Part shown: one piece after another, positions 1 to 8,120 of the stretch
How positions within the stretch are numbered: position 1 is the first letter of the stretch
Layout: each line of letters begins with the position of its first letter
Assembly (NCBI GenBank): GCA_002171375.1
Contig: NHFK01000019.1
Location: 7,932-20,132, forward strand
Direction: 5' to 3'
Origin: Alphaproteobacteria bacterium TMED109
GTDB lineage: Bacteria > Pseudomonadota > Alphaproteobacteria > TMED109
DNA: 12,201 nucleotides
Program-made: the position numbers and the translations under genes
The notes under the pieces: model-generated
Told to the model about the DNA's origin: nothing
The model's database searches: none
The model's input: only the letters and a program-made list of their open reading frames with translations

Positions 1-605
1 TTATTTTCATCAGAATCTATACTACATGGAATTAAAGATTGTTCTGTAACTATTTGAGAAATTACTGATTTAAACTGATTATATATTACAGAGCAAGTTC
101 CAAATTCTTTATTATCAAGTTTTTTTACTAATTCATTAGAGACATCTTCTGCTAAATCATAAGAGTTTTTATCATTTATATTTTCTGTAGTTATTACATT
201 CTCTCCAAATGAACCCTTTAGTACATCTGCACCCTTTTTTCCTATACATATAATCTTAAAGTCTGCATTAATATCTTTCAGTTCTTTAACTTTATTTTTT
301 ACTGCTTTAACAATAGAAGAATTAAAACCACCACAAAGACCTCTATCAGAGGTTACTGCTATAATAATATGAGTTGCATTATCTTTATTTCCCAATAATA
401 GATCTAAAGATATATCGCTATCCTTCATACCTGAAGCTAATGATGCCATAATATTAGCTATTTTTTCAGAATAAGGCCTTGCTGATTCTGCATTATCTTG
501 TGCGCGCCTAAGCTTAGAAGCAGCTACCATTTTCATAGCTTGAGTAATCTTTCTTGTAGACCTTACACTGTCTATTTGATTTTTTAATTCTTTAAGATTA
601 GCCAT
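1..605 (-). CDS. atpG: ATP synthase F1 subunit gamma (3' part missing)
   Basis: This is the central rotor shaft of F1Fo ATP synthase. It turns inside the alpha3-beta3 head and couples proton flow to ATP synthesis at the inner membrane. The gene starts with ATG at 605 and stays open to the window edge, giving 201 residues of a family that usually has about 290. The C-terminal helix is therefore outside. Family landmarks are clear: the N-terminal helix with STRKITQAMKMVAASKLRRAQ-like residues (about 17-37), the TSDRGLCGGFN segment (about 84-94), IGKKGADVL (about 116-124) and IYNQFKSVISQ (about 168-178). It begins 9 bp after the atpA stop on the same strand, so it belongs to the atpHAG operon, presumably followed by atpD and atpC beyond the edge. 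No clear Shine-Dalgarno precedes it, so translational coupling to atpA is likely. Confidence 0.97.
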   Translation of the reverse strand, partial: MANLKELKNQIDSVRSTRKITQAMKMVAASKLRRAQDNAESARPYSEKIANIMASLASGMKDSDISLDLLLGNKDNATHIIIAVTSDRGLCGGFNSSIVKAVKNKVKELKDINADFKIICIGKKGADVLKGSFGENVITTENINDKNSYDLAEDVSNELVKKLDNKEFGTCSVIYNQFKSVISQIVTEQSLIPCSIDSDEN

Positions 606-614
606 AATTTATGA

Positions 615-2150
615 TCATTCGCTTTTAATAAATTCTTTACTTACTTCTGTAATTAAATCAGTTATTGATTTTTCAATATCTTCATCTAGTGCAGCTTTCT
701 CTTTAATAACATCTAAAATATTTTTAGATGCTCTAAGATTACTTAACAATGCTTCTTCAAATTTTGCAATATCAGATATTTCTATATTATCCAAATATCC
801 TTTAACACCAGAATAAATAACAACAACTTGCTCTTCCACAGATAGAGGCTGATATTGTCCTTGCTTAAGTAATTCAGTTAATCTAGCACCTCTAGCTAAT
901 AATTGCTGTGTTGCAGCATCTAAGTCCGATCCAAACTGAGCAAAAGCCGCCATTTCTCTGTACTGGGCTAACTCTAGCTTAATAGAACCAGCTACTTGTT
1001 TCATAGCTTTAATTTGGGCTGAAGATCCAACTCTACTTACAGACAAACCTACATTAATAGCTGGTCTTATACCTTGATAGAATAAGTCTGTTTCTAAAAA
1101 AATTTGGCCATCTGTAATAGAAATCACATTTGTAGGAATATAGGCAGAAACATCTCCACCTTGAGTTTCAATTATAGGTAAAGCCGTCATAGAGCCGGCT
1201 CCATTATCTTCGTTTAATTTAGCTGAGCGTTCTAATAAACGCGAGTGCAGATAGAATACATCTCCAGGATAAGCTTCTCTTCCAGGAGGCCTTCTTAATA
1301 ATAAAGACATTTGTCTATAAGCCACAGCTTGTTTGGATAAATCATCATATATGATTAAAGAATGCATTTTATTATCTCTAAACCATTCTCCTATAGCTGA
1401 TCCCGTATAAGGAGCTAAATATTGCAAAGGAGCAGGTTCAGAGGCAGTTGCGGCAACAACTACAGTATATTCTAAAGCTCCTCTCTCATCTAATTCCTTT
1501 ACTATTTGAGCAACCGTTGAACGTTTCTGACCTATAGCTACATATACACAATATAATTTTTTACTCTCATCATCACCATCATTTATTGCTTTTTGATTCA
1601 ATATTGTATCAATTGCGACTGCAGTTTTTCCTGTCTGTCTATCTCCAATTATAAGTTCTCTTTGTCCTCTTCCAACTGGAACAAGAGAATCAATAGCTTT
1701 TAATCCTGTTTGCACAGGTTCGTGAACAGATTTTCTAGGAATAATACCTGGAGCTCTTACATCCACTATACTTCTCTCTTTAGAAGTAATATCACCTTTA
1801 CCATCTATAGGGTTACCTAATGCATCTACAACTCTTCCTAAAAGTTCTCTACCTACAGGAGCATCCACAATACTTCCTGTTCTCTTAACAGTGTCGCCTT
1901 CTTTAATCCCGCGATCATCTCCAAAAATAACAACTCCTACGTTATCAGATTCAAGGTTTAAAGCCATGCCAGATATTCCTCCAGGAAATTCAACCATTTC
2001 TCCTGCCTGAACATTATCAAGTCCATATACTCTTGCTATACCATCTCCTACAGATAAAACTTGGCCAACCTCAGCAACTTCAGCGTCAGTCCCAAAATTA
2101 TTTATCTGCTCTTTTATGATAGATGAAATTTCTGCAGCGTTAAGATCCAT
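615..2150 (-). CDS. atpA: ATP synthase F1 subunit alpha
   Basis: This is the non-catalytic nucleotide-binding subunit of the F1 head of ATP synthase. It alternates with beta in the alpha3-beta3 hexamer on the cytoplasmic side of the membrane. The 511-residue length is normal for the family. The N-terminal beta-barrel region carries the conserved [11 protein letters not shown] (about 34-44) and [13 protein letters not shown] (about 54-66). The P-loop GDRQTGKT is at 169-176, followed by the [15 protein letters not shown] segment, the [21 protein letters not shown] region and VSRVGSSAQ near the alpha/beta catalytic interface. The start ATG abuts the TAA stop of atpH with no intervening base, which implies translational coupling. 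An AAAGGG about 9 nt upstream, inside atpH, is a weak ribosome site. The stop is TGA, backed two codons later by an in-frame TAA. All residues I checked are canonical. Confidence 0.99.
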   Translation of the reverse strand: MDLNAAEISSIIKEQINNFGTDAEVAEVGQVLSVGDGIARVYGLDNVQAGEMVEFPGGISGMALNLESDNVGVVIFGDDRGIKEGDTVKRTGSIVDAPVGRELLGRVVDALGNPIDGKGDITSKERSIVDVRAPGIIPRKSVHEPVQTGLKAIDSLVPVGRGQRELIIGDRQTGKTAVAIDTILNQKAINDGDDESKKLYCVYVAIGQKRSTVAQIVKELDERGALEYTVVVAATASEPAPLQYLAPYTGSAIGEWFRDNKMHSLIIYDDLSKQAVAYRQMSLLLRRPPGREAYPGDVFYLHSRLLERSAKLNEDNGAGSMTALPIIETQGGDVSAYIPTNVISITDGQIFLETDLFYQGIRPAINVGLSVSRVGSSAQIKAMKQVAGSIKLELAQYREMAAFAQFGSDLDAATQQLLARGARLTELLKQGQYQPLSVEEQVVVIYSGVKGYLDNIEISDIAKFEEALLSNLRASKNILDVIKEKAALDEDIEKSITDLITEVSKEFIKSE

Positions 2151-2711
2151 TTATTTTATCCCTTTCATAGATACCCTAAGTCCCTGTAACTTAGATTTTA
2201 CTGAACCATCTAACATGACAGAACCAATTTTTAAAATATATCCACCTATTATGCTTGGATCTACTTTAGAAATTAAACTCACATCAGTGCCTAGAGATTC
2301 TTTAATTATTTCTTTAATTTTCTTTAAATCACCTTCTGATTGAGGACTAGTACTTAGTAATTCTGCCCTTATCTCTCCTTTAAAATTTACTTCCATTTCT
2401 AAAAATCGAAGACAGATCCTATCAATAATGAAAGATCTACCATTTTGACATATTACTGAAAAAAACTTAGTAACAGTATCGCTAACAGATATTTTCTTTA
2501 AAATTACATTAATTATATGACTTTGGTCATTTCTTGAAATTACAGGAGACTTTAAAACTTTATTAAAGTCTTCACTAGAATCTATTACATTTATTATATT
2601 CTTTATATCAGAATGAACACTAGGCATAGATTTAGACTCAATAGCTAACTCTAAAAGCGCTTTAGAATATCTCTCAACTACATTACCTATATTTTTTGAA
2701 TCATTAGCCAA
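2151..2711 (-). CDS. atpH: ATP synthase F1 subunit delta (OSCP)
   Basis: This is the peripheral-stalk subunit delta, the homologue of mitochondrial OSCP. It clamps the top of the F1 alpha subunits to the b-subunit stator. The 186-residue length is typical. The N-terminal helical domain begins with a VERYSKALLELA segment (about 12-23) as in other AtpH proteins. The C-terminal part has the conserved VDPSIIGGYILKIGSVMLDGS stretch (about 151-171), followed by a basic end (SKLQGLRVSMKGIK). The start is TTG at 2711: a TAA lies immediately upstream in frame and the next ATG would delete about 27 conserved residues. An AGGG at 2721-2724 sits 9 nt upstream. It is the first gene of the F1 operon. The upstream gene is priA, not atpF, which matches the split F0/F1 operons of Alphaproteobacteria. 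Confidence 0.97.
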   Translation of the reverse strand: MANDSKNIGNVVERYSKALLELAIESKSMPSVHSDIKNIINVIDSSEDFNKVLKSPVISRNDQSHIINVILKKISVSDTVTKFFSVICQNGRSFIIDRICLRFLEMEVNFKGEIRAELLSTSPQSEGDLKKIKEIIKESLGTDVSLISKVDPSIIGGYILKIGSVMLDGSVKSKLQGLRVSMKGIK

Positions 2712-2825
2712 TTATATAGACCCTAAAATACCCATTAATTTTATAATTTATTAAATATCTTTGCGAGATTTAGGTAACATAGCTTTCCAATATGTGCAAT
2801 AGAAGATTAATGTTTAATTCAGAAT
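2712..2825 (-). promoter_or_regulatory. priA-atpH intergenic gap, probable F1 operon leader/promoter
   Basis: This 114-bp gap is the longest non-coding stretch in the window. It separates the priA stop from the TTG start of atpH on the same strand, so a promoter for the highly expressed F1 operon would be expected here. I see AT-rich patches (a TATAAA-like hexamer at 2740-2745, minus strand) and a TTGCAC further upstream. No pair has convincing -35/-10 spacing, and I find no terminator hairpin after priA. The promoter role is inferred from gene arrangement. Readthrough from priA is possible. Confidence 0.35.
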
Positions 2826-5036
2826 TTATAAGAAGTTATAGGGATCTATATCAATTTTTATTCTAATACCGTTTGGAAGCTTTATATTTCTCAGCCATTC
2901 TTTAATAAAAGGCTGAATTCTAGTGTCATCTTTACTCTTTAAAAGAAAACGATATCTGTAAAAAGTTCTTAGTTTAGCAATAGGAGCTGGAGCTGGGCCA
3001 AGCACATCGATTCGGTCACTATGAATATATTTTTTTGGAATTTTTGAAGATACTAATTTAAGAAAATTCTCTAATTTTAAAAGATTTGAAGATTGTATTA
3101 TTAAAGATGCTAATCTACCATATGGGGGGAGTTTTCTATACTCTCTGCCCTCTGACTCTGCTTTAATAAAACTTTTAATATTTCCAGTTTGTATTGCTTT
3201 CATAACATTATGATTGGAATCATAACTTTGTATATATGCATGTCCTTTTTTATTTGCTCTACCTGCCCTTCCCGCTAATTGAGTAAGCATTTGAAATGTT
3301 CTCTCAGATGCTCTTAAATCTCCACCTGATAAACCTAAATCTGCATCCACAGCAACTACAGTAGTTAAATTAAGAAAATTATGCCCTTTTGCAATTAACT
3401 GAGTACCAACTATTATATCTACTTCACCATTAGATATAGTTTTAAAGATATTTTCAGCCTTATCATTACTATTTAATGTATCACTAGCTATTATTTCTAA
3501 TCTGGCATTAGGGAATAAGGATTTTGCCTCTGTAGCTAACCTTTCTACTCCTGGACCGCAAGGTGCAAACTCTTCTTTAGAATTACAACTAGGACACTCA
3601 TCCGGTTTCTTTTCTTGATATCCACAATGATGACATAATAATATATTTGTTTTTCTATGTTCAACTAACCAAGAAGAGCAATTAGGACAACTAAATCTGT
3701 GCCCACAAGACCTACATAAAGTTAGAGGAGAATATCCTCTTCTATTAATATATAATAATACTTGCTCGTTATTATCTAAAGCTTTTTTAATCGCATTAAT
3801 TGATTCTTGTGCAATCCATTTATTAGAAGGTAATTTTTCTTTTTGCATATCTACTAAATTTATTTCAGGCATTTTTGCTGAACCGTAACGCTCAGATAAC
3901 AATATTTTATAATACTTTCCTATCTTAGCATTATAAATAGATTCTAATGAAGGAGTAGCTGAGCCTAATATAACCTTTGAATTTGAAAACCTCCCTCTTA
4001 CCACTGCCATATCTCTAGCATTATAAATAACACCATCTTCCTGTTTGTATGAAGTATCATGTTCTTCATCTACAACTATTAAAGATAAATTTTTAAAAGG
4101 TAAAAATAATGCACTTCTTGCACCTATAACTACCTTCAACTCCCCATTAAGTATTTGACGCCAAGTTCTATGCTTATTTTTTTTTGATACATCTGAATGC
4201 CATACTGCAGGTAAAAAATTAAATCTTTCAACAAACCTATCCATAAAGTAATTACTTAGAACTATTTCAGGTATTAAAACTAAACACTGTTTCTTTTTTT
4301 TTAATTCATTAGAAATGATTTCTAAATATACTTCTGTTTTTCCTGATCCAGTGACACCATCTAATAAAAATATATTACTATTATTTTCTAATGTAGGACT
4401 TAATATTTCTTTGACAGCACTCTTTTGTATTACATTTAATTTAGGAAACTTTTCTTTTTTAATTGTCTGAGTTTTAAAATCAATTATATTTTTATATATT
4501 AAAATATCATCTTTAATTAACTTTTTTATCACTGAATAACTTACGTTAGTTTGTTTACTACACTCAGTAATAGATAAATTCTTATTATTTTTTATATATT
4601 CTATTACCTTATCTCCTAACTTAGTAGTATTACTCTTAGAATCTTTATTAAATTGTAAAATGTTTGTATTTTTTATAGCATTCAAAAATGTTGCTGAAGG
4701 AAAAACCATTTTAAATACCTGAGATTTATCGCTCATATACCAAGACGATAACCATAAACAAAAACTTAATAATTCACTTGGGATTACGATAGAATGATGA
4801 ACTTCAGTAATATCTTTTAATTTAGAATTAGGAAAACCTCTTGTTCCTCTATCTAAAACTATGCCTTGATAAAATTTTTTTCTTAAAGGGACAGTTACAA
4901 TTTGACCAATTTCAATTTTATTATTTACCTTATAGTCATATATACCTTTACCAGGAGAAATAATTAAAACCTGACATGAATTTTTTATTTTTTTATTCAA
5001 CTTTATATTAGAAAAAGATTTATCCATAACATGCAT
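2826..5036 (-). CDS. priA: Primosomal protein N' / replication restart helicase PriA
   Basis: PriA is a superfamily 2 3'-5' DNA helicase that recognises abandoned replication forks and D-loops and starts primosome reassembly. The protein has 736 residues, a usual size. The N-terminal 3'-DNA-binding region (about 20-115) has the family pattern YDYKV..GQIVTVPL. A winged-helix-like region follows (about 140-185). The helicase core carries Walker A GVTGSGKT (227-234), the DEEH box (323-326), GSATPS (358-363), and later motifs including GTQLIAKGHNF (544-554) and QLAGRAGR (586-593). The zinc-binding insert retains all eight cysteines (441, 444, 450, 453, 468, 471, 481, 484). The ATG at 5036 is followed by a second ATG three codons later (5027). 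Neither has a clear ribosome site, so the first residues are uncertain. It is divergent from fsa and lies upstream of atpH. Confidence 0.98.
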   Translation of the reverse strand: MHVMDKSFSNIKLNKKIKNSCQVLIISPGKGIYDYKVNNKIEIGQIVTVPLRKKFYQGIVLDRGTRGFPNSKLKDITEVHHSIVIPSELLSFCLWLSSWYMSDKSQVFKMVFPSATFLNAIKNTNILQFNKDSKSNTTKLGDKVIEYIKNNKNLSITECSKQTNVSYSVIKKLIKDDILIYKNIIDFKTQTIKKEKFPKLNVIQKSAVKEILSPTLENNSNIFLLDGVTGSGKTEVYLEIISNELKKKKQCLVLIPEIVLSNYFMDRFVERFNFLPAVWHSDVSKKNKHRTWRQILNGELKVVIGARSALFLPFKNLSLIVVDEEHDTSYKQEDGVIYNARDMAVVRGRFSNSKVILGSATPSLESIYNAKIGKYYKILLSERYGSAKMPEINLVDMQKEKLPSNKWIAQESINAIKKALDNNEQVLLYINRRGYSPLTLCRSCGHRFSCPNCSSWLVEHRKTNILLCHHCGYQEKKPDECPSCNSKEEFAPCGPGVERLATEAKSLFPNARLEIIASDTLNSNDKAENIFKTISNGEVDIIVGTQLIAKGHNFLNLTTVVAVDADLGLSGGDLRASERTFQMLTQLAGRAGRANKKGHAYIQSYDSNHNVMKAIQTGNIKSFIKAESEGREYRKLPPYGRLASLIIQSSNLLKLENFLKLVSSKIPKKYIHSDRIDVLGPAPAPIAKLRTFYRYRFLLKSKDDTRIQPFIKEWLRNIKLPNGIRIKIDIDPYNFL

Positions 5037-5116
5037 TAAATCATAGGTTTTAATTTTAGTATATTTAAACTATAAATATTACATTATATATTTATATTAT
5101 TTATTAGGAGGTTAAA
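5037..5116. promoter_or_regulatory. Divergent priA / fsa-xerC intergenic region
   Basis: Eighty bases separate the starts of two divergent units, so promoters for both must lie here or inside the neighbouring genes. The stretch is almost entirely A/T. A perfect TATAAT hexamer on the minus strand (5083-5088) could be a -10 box for priA, about 47 nt before its ATG. No matching -35 is visible at 17 bp; that position falls on the fsa ribosome site. For fsa only loose TATAAA/TATATT matches are present. In such AT-rich DNA these matches are weak evidence. The divergent arrangement is the main support. Confidence 0.4.
5106..5111 (+). promoter_or_regulatory. Consensus Shine-Dalgarno for the TTG start of fsa
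   Basis: AGGAGG, followed by T, stands 5 nt before the TTG at 5117. It is the only full consensus ribosome site I found in the window. It decides the fsa start: the next residues (KFFIDTAD) are the true N-terminus of the family, and no ATG lies nearby. A strong site may compensate for the weak TTG initiator. Confidence 0.85.
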
Positions 5117-5773
5117 TTGAAGTTTTTTATTGATACTGCAGATGTTTCTGAAATTAAAGACCTTTCTTCAAGTGGCTTTTTAGATGGGGTAACTACAAAC
5201 CCTTCACTGATAAAAAAATCAGGAAGAAATATAAATGAAGTTATTGCAGAAATTTGCGATATTGTTCCAGGCCCTGTTTCTGCAGAAGTTGCAGCTACAA
5301 ACTACAATGATATGATAGCTGAAGCTCAGGTCTTAAAAAAAATAGCAAAAAACGTAACTATTAAAGTTCCCTTAACATGGGATGGTCTTAAAGCATGCAG
5401 AACATTAAGAGATGAAGATGTTTTAGTAAATGTTACTTTATGTTTTTCAGCCAGTCAGGCCCTTTTAGCTGCGAAATCTGGAGCTACTTTTATATCTCCT
5501 TTTGTTGGAAGATTAGATGATATAGGTTTAGATGGAATGGACCTTATTTCGGATATATGTACGATATATTCTAATTATCCTAATTTAAATACAGAGGTTC
5601 TAGTAGCAAGTATTAGAAGCCCTAAACATGTAATTGAGGCTGCAAAAATGGGAGCAGATATAGTTACACTTCCTCCTAATGTTCTTAAACAATTAATAAG
5701 TCACCCCTTAACAGATAATGGATTAAAGGCATTTCTGGAAGATTGGAAAATGACAGGTCAAAGTATTACTTAA
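5117..5773 (+). CDS. fsa: Transaldolase / fructose-6-phosphate aldolase family protein (TalC/FSA)
   Basis: This is a small class I aldolase of the FSA/TalC family, which acts on fructose 6-phosphate in the cytoplasm. Transaldolases of the family move a dihydroxyacetone unit to erythrose 4-phosphate in the pentose phosphate pathway; true FSA cleaves or forms fructose 6-phosphate. The 218-residue length fits the compact (beta/alpha)8 barrel. The sequence shows the N-terminal FFIDTAD with Asp6, TTNPSL with Asn28, SAEVAA with Glu57 and the Schiff-base lysine Lys83 in IKVPLT. In SPFVGRLDD position 129 is Phe. E. coli FSA has Tyr here, while transaldolases have Phe, so I infer transaldolase activity. 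Databases often label the whole family fsa. The start is TTG behind a consensus ribosome site. xerC follows after 5 nt and is probably co-transcribed. Confidence 0.93.
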   Translation: MKFFIDTADVSEIKDLSSSGFLDGVTTNPSLIKKSGRNINEVIAEICDIVPGPVSAEVAATNYNDMIAEAQVLKKIAKNVTIKVPLTWDGLKACRTLRDEDVLVNVTLCFSASQALLAAKSGATFISPFVGRLDDIGLDGMDLISDICTIYSNYPNLNTEVLVASIRSPKHVIEAAKMGADIVTLPPNVLKQLISHPLTDNGLKAFLEDWKMTGQSIT

Positions 5774-5778
5774 AATCT

Positions 5779-6723
5779 ATGTATAAAGAAAAATATATTA
5801 CTGATAACGTATATTGTAATAGTGAAGTATTGAATTTATGTAAGCTATGGCTAGAACATTTAAAAAAAGAAAGATTACTTAGTGATAATACTTATAATGC
5901 TTATTCTATAGACCTAAAATACTTTTTAAAATTTCTAAGTAACCACCTTAGTAATAAAGTAAATATACAAAATTTAGAGAATTTATCATTAAGAGATTTT
6001 AGATCTTGGCTATCATCACAAAAAATTAAAAATCATCATATATCTCCTAAAAGTCAAGCAAGAGCTAAAGCTTCACTAAAATCATTTTTTAAATTTTTAA
6101 ATAAAAATAATTATGTCAAAAATACAAATATTTTTAATCTTCAAACAACTAAAATAAAAAGGCAAATTCCTCGCCCCCTAACATTTAAAGAAATAATGAA
6201 TGTAATAAATCTATCTGGTGAAAAAAATGATTGGACAGGACAAAGAGACAAAACTCTTTTAATATTAATTTATGCTGCTGGACTAAGAATTAGTGAAGCA
6301 CTTCAGTTAAATATAATAGATGTAGAAGGTTTAGATACTATAAGAATAATTGGAAAAGGAAAAAAAATTAGAGAAATTCCTTTAATAGAATCTGCTCGAA
6401 TTGCAATAAAACAATTACTGGATGTTAATAAAAATTTGGAAAAAAACTCTCCTGTATTTTTAGGGGTCAAAGGAAAAAGATTAAGTTCTCGTCAAGTACA
6501 AAAAAATATAGAAGAAATTAGAAATAAATTATCTTTACCAAAAAGTTTAACTCCACATACTCTAAGACACAGTTTCGCTACACATCTTCTTGAAAAAGGA
6601 GTTGATTTAAGGACACTACAAGAACTTCTTGGCCACAGTAGTTTATCTACAACACAAGGTTATACAGCAGTCAACATTAATACAATTCATAAAACTCATA
6701 AAGATGCTCATCCTAGAAAATAA
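5779..6723 (+). CDS. xerC: Site-specific tyrosine recombinase XerC
   Basis: This is a tyrosine recombinase that, with a partner (XerD), resolves chromosome dimers at the dif site during division. I chose the ATG at 5779, 5 nt after the fsa stop, giving 314 residues. An in-frame TTG at 5743 would add 12 residues with no family resemblance and overlap fsa; neither start has a clear ribosome site. The SAM-like N-terminal core-binding domain (about 15-120) includes the WLEHLKKERLLSDNTYNAY segment. The catalytic domain has all six active-site residues: Arg170 (AAGLRISE), Lys193 (GKGKK), His260 and Arg263 (HTLRHSFATH), His286 (LLGHSS) and Tyr295 (GYTAV). The AHPR ending matches alphaproteobacterial XerC. 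Its length and its housekeeping neighbours, with no repeats or cargo nearby, argue for a chromosomal Xer protein over a phage integrase. The XerC versus XerD choice rests on context and the C-terminus. Confidence 0.93.
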   Translation: MYKEKYITDNVYCNSEVLNLCKLWLEHLKKERLLSDNTYNAYSIDLKYFLKFLSNHLSNKVNIQNLENLSLRDFRSWLSSQKIKNHHISPKSQARAKASLKSFFKFLNKNNYVKNTNIFNLQTTKIKRQIPRPLTFKEIMNVINLSGEKNDWTGQRDKTLLILIYAAGLRISEALQLNIIDVEGLDTIRIIGKGKKIREIPLIESARIAIKQLLDVNKNLEKNSPVFLGVKGKRLSSRQVQKNIEEIRNKLSLPKSLTPHTLRHSFATHLLEKGVDLRTLQELLGHSSLSTTQGYTAVNINTIHKTHKDAHPRK

Positions 6724-6737
6724 TAGCTTTAGGAATG
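6709..6737. terminator. Possible weak hairpin at the xerC/lpd convergent junction
   Basis: CATCCTA (6709-6715) can pair with TAGGAATG (6730-6737) across the two stop codons. The result is an imperfect stem of about nine pairs with two bulges. No GC-rich stem or clear U-run follows on either strand, so this is a poor intrinsic terminator. It is listed only because two convergent units end here with no other candidate. Confidence 0.2.
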
Positions 6738-8120
6738 AATTGTTTGTCCATATGAAGCTATACTGGCTGCTTCTTTTATTGATTCTGATAATGTAGGATG
6801 AGCATGACAAATTAAGGCTATATCCTCTGCTGACGCGCCCATTTCAATTGAAACTACAAATTCTCCTATCAACTCTCCAGCATGCTCTCCCATAATGTGA
6901 GCTCCTAATATTTTATCTGAGTCTTTATGAGAATATATTTTTACCATTCCTGAGAGGTTCCCCGTCACTTTACTTCTAGAATTAGCATTAAATAGAAACT
7001 TACCTTCTTTGTATTCAAGGTTATATTTGTCTAATTCTTGTTTAGTTTTTCCTACCCATGCTACTTCAGGGCTAGTATATACTACTGAAGGTATTGCATT
7101 ATAATTAACCTGCCCATTTTTACCTGTAATAATATCCACTACCGCTTCTGCCTCTATACTTGCTTTATGAGCTAACATTGGTCCTTCTATTACATCTCCA
7201 ATAGCATATATTCCTTTACTTGATGTTTCATAAAAATGATTTACATTTATATAACCTTTGGAATTAGAACTTATATTTAATTTTTCTAAACCTAATTCTC
7301 TAGTATTAGGGATACGTCCTACAGCTAAAAGTGCTTTATCAAATACCAAATTAGCTTCTGAATTATCAATTATTGATCTGGTATTTAATTGTACTTTATT
7401 GCCTTTAATTTTTGCATTAATAACTTCGGATGATAATTTAAAATTTAAACCTTGTTTCTTTAATTCCTTATAAAAATTATCTGCAATATCTGAATCCATA
7501 GATGGTACAATAGAACTGTCATATTCAATCACTGTTACTTCAGAACCTAGCCTACTCCATACTGAACCTAACTCTAAACCTATATAACCAGCTCCAATTA
7601 CTGCTAATTTTTCTGGAACTTTTTTAAAGTTTAAAGCACCAGTTGAAGAAACTATATAATTTTCATCAAACTTAATATTTTTTAACTGAGAAGCACTCGA
7701 TCCTGTAGCAATTATAATATACTCCGCAATATATTTTCTATTTTCTACTTTAACTGTTCTGTCACTCTCTAATGAAGCCTGACCAATAATATATTCTATA
7801 TTATTTTTTTTGAACAAATGTTGAATTCCATTTGTTAATTTATTGATAGTATTATCTTTACCTTCCATCATTTTACTAATATCAAATGATGGTTTTTTTA
7901 TTTGTATCCCATGATTAATTGATTCATGTATAATATCTTTATATAATTTTGAAGAATGTAATAACCTTTTTGAAGGTATACAGCCTACATTTAAGCAAGT
8001 ACCTCCTAAACTTCCTCTTTTGTCAATGCAAGCTACTTTAAGTCCTGCTTGTGCCGCTGATATAGCCGCAACATATCCTCCTGGCCCCCCACCTATAACA
8101 ATTAAATCAAACTTTTCCAT
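6729..8120 (-). CDS. lpdA: Dihydrolipoyl dehydrogenase (E3)
   Basis: This FAD flavoprotein reoxidises the dihydrolipoyl group of E2 and passes electrons to NAD+ in the cytoplasm. The 463 residues are typical. The FAD-binding GGGPGG is at 10-15. The redox-active disulfide in GGTCLNVGCIPSK is Cys42/Cys47. The NAD-binding GAGYIG is near 176. The second FAD motif, YAIGDV, is near 310. The C-terminal active-site HAHPTLSE supplies His441 and Glu446. It is the last gene of sucA-sucB-lpd: its ATG overlaps the sucB TAA by one base (TAATG), with AGGA 5 nt upstream inside sucB. This suggests coupled translation and dedication to the 2-oxoglutarate complex, although an E3 can also serve pyruvate dehydrogenase or glycine cleavage. 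It converges with xerC, 5 bp between stops. Confidence 0.98.
   Translation of the reverse strand: MEKFDLIVIGGGPGGYVAAISAAQAGLKVACIDKRGSLGGTCLNVGCIPSKRLLHSSKLYKDIIHESINHGIQIKKPSFDISKMMEGKDNTINKLTNGIQHLFKKNNIEYIIGQASLESDRTVKVENRKYIAEYIIIATGSSASQLKNIKFDENYIVSSTGALNFKKVPEKLAVIGAGYIGLELGSVWSRLGSEVTVIEYDSSIVPSMDSDIADNFYKELKKQGLNFKLSSEVINAKIKGNKVQLNTRSIIDNSEANLVFDKALLAVGRIPNTRELGLEKLNISSNSKGYINVNHFYETSSKGIYAIGDVIEGPMLAHKASIEAEAVVDIITGKNGQVNYNAIPSVVYTSPEVAWVGKTKQELDKYNLEYKEGKFLFNANSRSKVTGNLSGMVKIYSHKDSDKILGAHIMGEHAGELIGEFVVSIEMGASAEDIALICHAHPTLSESIKEAASIASYGQTIHS

Noticed and set aside
615..617. TGA at the end of atpA as a sign of UGA recoding, known in some tiny AT-rich alphaproteobacterial symbionts
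   Set aside because: AtpA has its normal length when TGA is read as stop, the Trp codons I checked are TGG, and an in-frame TAA follows two codons later. The standard code fits.
2116..2343. Plus-strand open frame of 75 codons over atpH/atpA
   Set aside because: It lies antisense to strongly conserved atpH and the start of atpA, and its translation has no recognisable domain. It is a shadow of low GC coding on the other strand.
5743..5778. xerC starting at TTG 5743, overlapping the end of fsa
   Set aside because: The 12 added residues show no family resemblance and have no properly spaced ribosome site, while an ATG at 5779 lies just after the fsa stop and gives a normal length.
5779..6723. 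The tyrosine recombinase as integrase of a mobile element
   Set aside because: No tRNA, direct repeats, excisionase or cargo genes are nearby. It sits in a housekeeping neighbourhood, and its length and motifs are those of chromosomal XerC.
7258..7473. Plus-strand open frame inside lpdA
   Set aside because: It is fully antisense to a conserved part of lpdA, has no ribosome site, and its product is not recognisable.
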